Source: Fen-1298 sp050015675
Lineage (GTDB): Bacteria; Bacteroidota; Ignavibacteria; UBA10030
DNA length: 64,000 nucleotides
NCBI GenBank assembly: GCA_050015675.1
Contig: JBEKAY010000009.1
Location: 34,334-98,333 of the forward strand
Direction of reading: 5' to 3'
Shown in pieces: positions 59,766 through 64,000 of this stretch. Each line of letters starts with the position of its first letter. Position 1 is the stretch's first letter. The notes under the pieces are model-generated. The model did not search any database and was not told the origin of the DNA. It saw only the letters and a list, made by a program, of their open reading frames with translations. The translations under genes and the position numbers were made by a program.

Positions 59766-61036
59766 TCAAATTTTTGTTCAAAGGATTATTGCGGGACCGC
59801 TCCCGCTCTCTCTTCCCCGTTCTTACCGTAACCGCTGGAGTTATATTGACCGTATTCCTTCATGCGTGGATAAACGGTGCATGGACGAGTGTCGTAAAGT
59901 CCACCGCACATTACAGTACAGGCCATGTGCGGGTTATGACCAAAGCCTATTCTAAAGAAAAAGATCAACAGCCGAATGATCTTGCATTGCTCGGGATTGA
60001 TACACTTATGACGCAACTGCGAAATACATTCCCGGATATGCTGTGGACACCCCGAATCACATTCGGCGGGCTACTCGATATTCCGGACTCGAATAAGGAA
60101 ACCCGCGTTCAATCTCCAATCAACGGATTGGGTGTAGATATTCTGTCGCAGGGAAGCCCGGAATTGAAGATCCTCAATATTAAAAATGCAATTGTCCGGG
60201 GAAGATCAATTCAGAATCGGAATGAAATGTTGATCTCTGAAGAGCTTGCGCAGAAACTAGGAATACAACCCGGTCAGACAGCCACACTGATCAGTTCTAC
60301 AATGAATGGAAGCATGACAACTGCCAATTTTACGATCGCAGGAACCGTCCTCTTCGGCGTCGGGGCAATGGACAGAGGCGCAGTGATAGCGGATATTGCT
60401 GATATACAGCAGATGCTGGATATGCAACAAGGCGCAGGGGAAATCCTCGGTTTCTTTCCGGATGATTTTTATCATGAAGACCGCGCAACCATTCTTACAT
60501 CAGCTTTCAACAATCAGTATCAAAATTCATCGAATCAATTTGCACCGATCATGGCATATCTGCGAAGTGATAGCGGGCTTTCCGATTATCTCGATTTAAT
60601 CAGTCTCTTCTCCAACATCATTATGGGTGTTTTCCTCTTAGCAATGTCGATCGTACTTTGGAATGCCGGTTTAACTGGAAGTCTGCGGAGATACGGCGAG
60701 ATGGGCGTCCGATTGGCAATCGGCGAAGACACAGGACACATTTACCGTTCGATGATTGCTGAATCTCTTATGATCGGTTTTGCCGGGTCTTTGATAGGCA
60801 CATCCATCGGTCTCGCTTTCGCCTATTATATGCAGGTGAAGGGTTTCAATATCGGAGGAATGCTGAAGAATAACTCCATTATGATCGACAATATTATCCG
60901 CGCTCAAATAACGCCGGTAAGCTATATTATCGGGTTCCTGCCCGGAATGCTGGCAACGCTGTTCGGAACGGCTCTTTCCGGCATCGGCATTTACAAACGA
61001 CAAACATCGCAATTATTCAAGGAACTTGAAACATGA
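59762..61036 (+). CDS. ABC transporter permease, FtsX/LolE type (2)
   Basis: 424 residues with the same topology: N-terminal helix (about 15-38), periplasmic domain with MacB_PCD-like strands, and three C-terminal helices, including LRRYGEMGVRLAIGEDTGHIYRSMI before the second last. It overlaps both neighbours by ATGA, so it is translated together with them. Confidence 0.9.
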   Translation: MIKFLFKGLLRDRSRSLFPVLTVTAGVILTVFLHAWINGAWTSVVKSTAHYSTGHVRVMTKAYSKEKDQQPNDLALLGIDTLMTQLRNTFPDMLWTPRITFGGLLDIPDSNKETRVQSPINGLGVDILSQGSPELKILNIKNAIVRGRSIQNRNEMLISEELAQKLGIQPGQTATLISSTMNGSMTTANFTIAGTVLFGVGAMDRGAVIADIADIQQMLDMQQGAGEILGFFPDDFYHEDRATILTSAFNNQYQNSSNQFAPIMAYLRSDSGLSDYLDLISLFSNIIMGVFLLAMSIVLWNAGLTGSLRRYGEMGVRLAIGEDTGHIYRSMIAESLMIGFAGSLIGTSIGLAFAYYMQVKGFNIGGMLKNNSIMIDNIIRAQITPVSYIIGFLPGMLATLFGTALSGIGIYKRQTSQLFKELET

Positions 61037-61767
61037 AACGAATATTATTCCTCCTTCTCTCGTCAACGATATCGCTTCTTGCTCAAACACCATTTGGAGA
61101 TGAGATTTTAAAAAAAGTTGACCGAAACATGTTTTCAGAAAACAAAATTCTTACTTCGCGCATGGTAATACATGGTCGACGCGAAAGCCGAACCATAGAA
61201 GCAAAATCATGGCAACGCCATACAAATGAAGCATTTACCGAATATCTTGCTCCGCCGCGAGACCAAGGAACAAAAATGTTGAAATTACAGGATAATTTAT
61301 GGACATACTCTCCTTCTACCGATCGAGTTATAATGATCTCCGGGCACATGATGCGCCAGTCAGTAATGGGCTCTGACCTTTCCTACGAAGACATGATGGA
61401 AGATCCGCATCTTCCAAATTTGTATTCTGCAAAAGTGATCAGCGAAGAAATTTTTCATGAACGGCAATGTTGGATTTTAGAGCTTTCGGCAAAAAAAGAG
61501 GATATAGCATACTATCGACGGCAAATCTGGGTTGATAAAGCGCGGTTTGTCGTTTTACAAGAGAACCTTTATGCAAAAAGCGGCATGCTTTTAAAAACTA
61601 TGGACATTCGTGAGGTGATGGAGGTCCAGCAGCACTGGATTGCAAAATCGGTCTTATATAAAGATGTCCTCAAAGATGGTCAAGGAACAGAGTTTTTCGT
61701 TGACACTATTGTTCTTGATGCTGCTATACCGAACTATCTCTTTTCAAAAGCGGCTTTAAAGAAATAA
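61033..61767 (+). CDS. LolA-like outer-membrane lipoprotein-sorting protein
   Basis: 244 residues: signal peptide (about 1-17, ending LLAQ), then the LolA-like half-barrel: ILTSRMVIHGRRESRTIEAK, TKMLKLQDNLWTYSPSTDRV and KARFVVLQENLYAKSGMLLKT. It would carry a lipid or lipoprotein through the periplasm. With the LolCDE-like ABC complex and the barrel it makes a full inner-membrane to outer-membrane route, encoded as one operon. Confidence 0.85.
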   Translation: MKRILFLLLSSTISLLAQTPFGDEILKKVDRNMFSENKILTSRMVIHGRRESRTIEAKSWQRHTNEAFTEYLAPPRDQGTKMLKLQDNLWTYSPSTDRVIMISGHMMRQSVMGSDLSYEDMMEDPHLPNLYSAKVISEEIFHERQCWILELSAKKEDIAYYRRQIWVDKARFVVLQENLYAKSGMLLKTMDIREVMEVQQHWIAKSVLYKDVLKDGQGTEFFVDTIVLDAAIPNYLFSKAALKK

Positions 61768-61875
61768 AAATATTCATGATCACACATGGGAATCCTTGTT
61801 TGTGACAAGACAATTATTTTGTTTAGATATCACATAAAATAAAAAATAAATCAGAGGAAACTTCATTCTAGATAA

Positions 61876-62172
61876 GGATCAAGAGTTTTTGAATAAGCTG
61901 ATTATTTTGCTCGACAACTCGCTCCGCAATTCCGCGAACGAAACTGAACTTGCTTGAACCATCGATTATGTTTGCATGAAAATCAGAAATATTTTATCTT
62001 GTTCACATAATTAACGTGTTGGTTTTTTAGAAAGGGAACTGCTAACACATGTGCTAACACTTGAGAGATTATTTTAGGTAAATTGGCATTGTTTTGTTTC
62101 GAAATCAGCAAAATTTCGGACACAACATTCTTTTCAAGTCTGGAACACGAGTTCGAATCTCGTTGGGGGCAC
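61876..62172. repeat. Island right-end block, copy 2
   Basis: 297 bp homologous to 55301-55594, in the same order and orientation. CTAACAC boxes are at 62042 and 62054, with gtgttgg at 62016. It ends in attachment site 3. Confidence 0.85.
62130..62172 (+). other. Attachment site 3
   Basis: A 43-bp copy of the tRNA-Glu 3' end with one change (c to t in the anticodon stem). It marks the right boundary of island 2. Confidence 0.88.
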
Positions 62173-62306
62173 TTAAGAATTAAGATTTTAAGAATGTAGA
62201 TTTAAGATTTTAGAAGGAAGAATTAGAGGAGCCAGATCAGGAATGGGTTGGCTTTTTTATTTTGGGGAAATGTTCGTTTGTTTTCACTTCTAGAGCGTTT
62301 TCACTT

Positions 62307-64000
62307 CTAGAGCGTTTTCCCTTCCACTATCTTTCTTTCTTCTTCCGTCAACCCGTACATCTCATACACGATTGCATCGATCTTCAATTCCAACGAAAAT
62401 GTATTCGCCTGAGCGTCTTTCTTCTTCGCTTCAAGGATTTTCCCAACAAGTCCTTCTATTTCCCGCCGCTGACTCTCTGTTGGTTTGGCGATGGGAAGTT
62501 GAGATACGTACATCGGCTTATATTCTAAATAGCCACCTTGACGAACGGCTGCAGTTTTGTGGAAGAAGTAATCTCCAACTTTCGAATTCAAAACAGCCAA
62601 CAGAAACAAATCCTTTAATGGGATTATGCATGCAGGCGCACTTGCATAGTATGTTTCATTTGTAAATGTGAAGCTTGCTACCTCTCCAAGATTCCCCCAA
62701 ACTATTTTTGGTCCTTTAAATTCTTCTAAATACTTGCAAGGGCGCATTTCCCACCAATAATCACCTTGATCATCTCTTATTTTTAATTTTGCTTCATTTT
62801 GTTTTAGATAATAATGTATTGTAGGATATTCTTTCTTGAAATATTTCTCCGGTTCGACTTTTCCTCTGTTTCTATTCGTCCATTGATAAGGGATGTAAAT
62901 CAGCCATAGATATGGATCTTCTATTCCATACCGCTTAATATCTCTACCACGAAGGAATGGCTTTATCACCTCTGTAGATTTTTTATTTTCCTTTATTAAG
63001 AGTTCCTTTGTCTCGTCTTCCAACACAAATGCATCATTAAGACCAGTAATAATACCACGATAGATTTTTCCATCAACATACTCGTCCAAGGATATACCTA
63101 CTTTGCGTATTCTATCGAGAAGTTGAATCGCATTACCATTTTCAATACGCCAACCATCGGTGTTCAAATCGCTTTGCTGCATGGTAATTGCAGTTGCACG
63201 GAACGTTTCTTCAAACCGCTCAAGTTGCTCTTCGCTTGTGATGGTAAGGGCTTGGAACTCTGTTCCTGTCATTCCCGCAGATTTTAAGCGGGAATCTTTC
63301 TTTTCCATTGTAAGATTCCCGACAGAAACATTCGGGAATGACAAGTCCTTTAATTTCTTTGTTGCCACAATTACGCTCGGGTAAGCAATTGCCTTAAAGA
63401 CCGGGGAGTCTCCAAAATCGATCAGTGCATGCATCTTCATATTGTGCGTCAGATAACCACGTAGCTTTTCGCCGTATCCTGCACGGAAATACTTGTTGGA
63501 GGAAATATAGGTGAGCGTTCCTCCCGGCTTCAGCAAACGTATCCCCCGCTCGTAAAAGTACGTATAGAGATCGGAAGTGCCCGTATAGCATTCATATTGG
63601 AGCGCAAGGTCTTCTTTTATTTCCTTGAACTCTTCCTGCCGCACGTACGGCGGATTTGCTATAACTACGTCGAAACCGCCACTCCCCAGCACATCTCCAA
63701 AATCTACATCCCAGATCACGGGGAAGTTTGTCGGAAGCGTATCGGATTCCATTAATTCTTTTTTGATCGCTTCAAGATTTTTAATTTCATCAAGGGAAAT
63801 CTGATGTTCCTGCTTTTCTTTCTTCGTCATCCCAAACATATCGCCCTGCGATGATGCTTCTTGAAGCGATGCAATTTCCACATCGATCTCTTTTGCTACA
63901 AGCGTTCGGAGTGATGCTTCAATGCCGGACTGAATGGTTTTCTTCTTGACCGAAACGCTTTCCGTAAAGAATTCCATTTTGAGTTTTGTAATATCATCGA
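62307..64000 (-). CDS. Eco57I-like restriction-modification methylase (partial, N-terminus beyond window)
   Basis: At least 563 residues are visible; the frame stays open to the window end, so the gene starts further right. Methylase motif IV is VVIANPPYVRQEEF (N6-adenine type), followed by GIRLLKPGGTLTYISSNKYFRAGYGEKLRGYL. The C-terminal part (PFLRGRDIKRYGIEDPYLWLI; YLEYKPMYVSQLPIAKPT) is like the TaqI/Eco57I specificity domain. It would methylate, and possibly cut, a specific DNA sequence; the nuclease domain, if any, lies outside. It sits just past attachment site 3. Confidence 0.85.
   Translation of the reverse strand, partial: DDITKLKMEFFTESVSVKKKTIQSGIEASLRTLVAKEIDVEIASLQEASSQGDMFGMTKKEKQEHQISLDEIKNLEAIKKELMESDTLPTNFPVIWDVDFGDVLGSGGFDVVIANPPYVRQEEFKEIKEDLALQYECYTGTSDLYTYFYERGIRLLKPGGTLTYISSNKYFRAGYGEKLRGYLTHNMKMHALIDFGDSPVFKAIAYPSVIVATKKLKDLSFPNVSVGNLTMEKKDSRLKSAGMTGTEFQALTITSEEQLERFEETFRATAITMQQSDLNTDGWRIENGNAIQLLDRIRKVGISLDEYVDGKIYRGIITGLNDAFVLEDETKELLIKENKKSTEVIKPFLRGRDIKRYGIEDPYLWLIYIPYQWTNRNRGKVEPEKYFKKEYPTIHYYLKQNEAKLKIRDDQGDYWWEMRPCKYLEEFKGPKIVWGNLGEVASFTFTNETYYASAPACIIPLKDLFLLAVLNSKVGDYFFHKTAAVRQGGYLEYKPMYVSQLPIAKPTESQRREIEGLVGKILEAKKKDAQANTFSLELKIDAIVYEMYGLTEEERKIVEGKTL

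Larger units (their letters stand above)
55552..62172. mobile_element. Genomic island 2: integrase-less element carrying an ABC export operon
   Basis: It is bounded by attachment sites 2 and 3, with the same right-end block as island 1 but no recombinase. It carries one regulated operon (56037-61767). The layout fits a cis-mobilizable element accreted next to an element that still has its integrase. Confidence 0.75.
61768..62306. other. Right end of island 2 and junction with the next gene
   Basis: About 540 bases without a gene. It contains the right-end block with attachment site 3 and, past it, about 130 AT-rich bases before the restriction-modification gene. Two 17-bp copies of ttttcacttctagagcg (62281-62297, 62298-62314) overlap the end of that gene. 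Confidence 0.55.

Overview
The window looks like a chromosome segment from an Ignavibacteria/Bacteroidota-type (FCB group) Gram-negative bacterium of moderate-to-low GC. This is an inference from gene content: DUF4292 lipoprotein, EnvC-like M23 protein, TatA twins, a Kor/Nfn ferredoxin economy, XAC2610-like and BNR secreted proteins, and a fused E1 2-oxoacid dehydrogenase. No rRNA or other taxonomic marker was available to confirm it.

Layout. 1-2.4 kb: 2-oxoacid:ferredoxin oxidoreductase (KorAB) and an NrnA-like DHH phosphoesterase. 2.4-4.1 kb: decayed intergenic DNA with a remnant of a second nrnA-like gene and one small membrane protein. 4.1-6.8 kb: a minus-strand operon of three minor-pilin-like proteins with very short leaders. 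7.4-20.1 kb: a long minus-strand run, lpdA-lipB-E1-E2-lipA-psd-pssA-purS-purQ-tatA-tatA-gatA-sucD-ndk, in which a complete lipoate-dependent 2-oxoacid dehydrogenase sits with its own lipoate-making enzymes. Two copies of a terminal-inverted-repeat element separate gatA/sucD and sucD/ndk. 20.5-28.4 kb: smpB, tyrS, pyruvoyl arginine decarboxylase, an RRM protein, an ATP-grasp-like gene, and a TPR lipoprotein/DUF4292/EnvC-like operon. 28.6-32.9 kb: tRNA-Pro, an 11-repeat 900-residue protein and a TPR-TM-TonB-C protein. 33-39.4 kb: a TetR-TolC-MFP-RND efflux operon. 39.8-42 kb: NfnAB/GltA-SudB-like flavoprotein pair, which would exchange electrons between ferredoxin and NAD(P)H and so links to KorAB.

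42.5-62.2 kb is accessory. tRNA-His, a four-helix-bundle gene and tRNA-Glu(TTC) come first. A tyrosine recombinase starts 135 bp after tRNA-Glu. The 3' 43 bp of tRNA-Glu recur exactly at 55552-55594 and with one mismatch at 62130-62172. Both downstream copies lie at the end of a homologous block of about 295 bp. This delimits two tandem tRNA-Glu islands. Island 1 (about 12.3 kb) holds the integrase and a string of small exported proteins separated by attC-like repeats, including a frameshifted gene and a gene bracketed by a 126-bp duplication. Island 2 (about 6.6 kb) has no integrase. It carries a compact TetR-OMP-ABC-permease-permease-LolA-like operon, as expected of a cis-mobilizable element using the neighbour's integrase.

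62.3-64 kb: the C-terminal part of an Eco57I-like restriction-modification methylase, continuing past the window edge. The most unusual material is the tandem island pair with its cassette-like array, and the repeat-protein/TonB-like pair at 28.9-32.9 kb.
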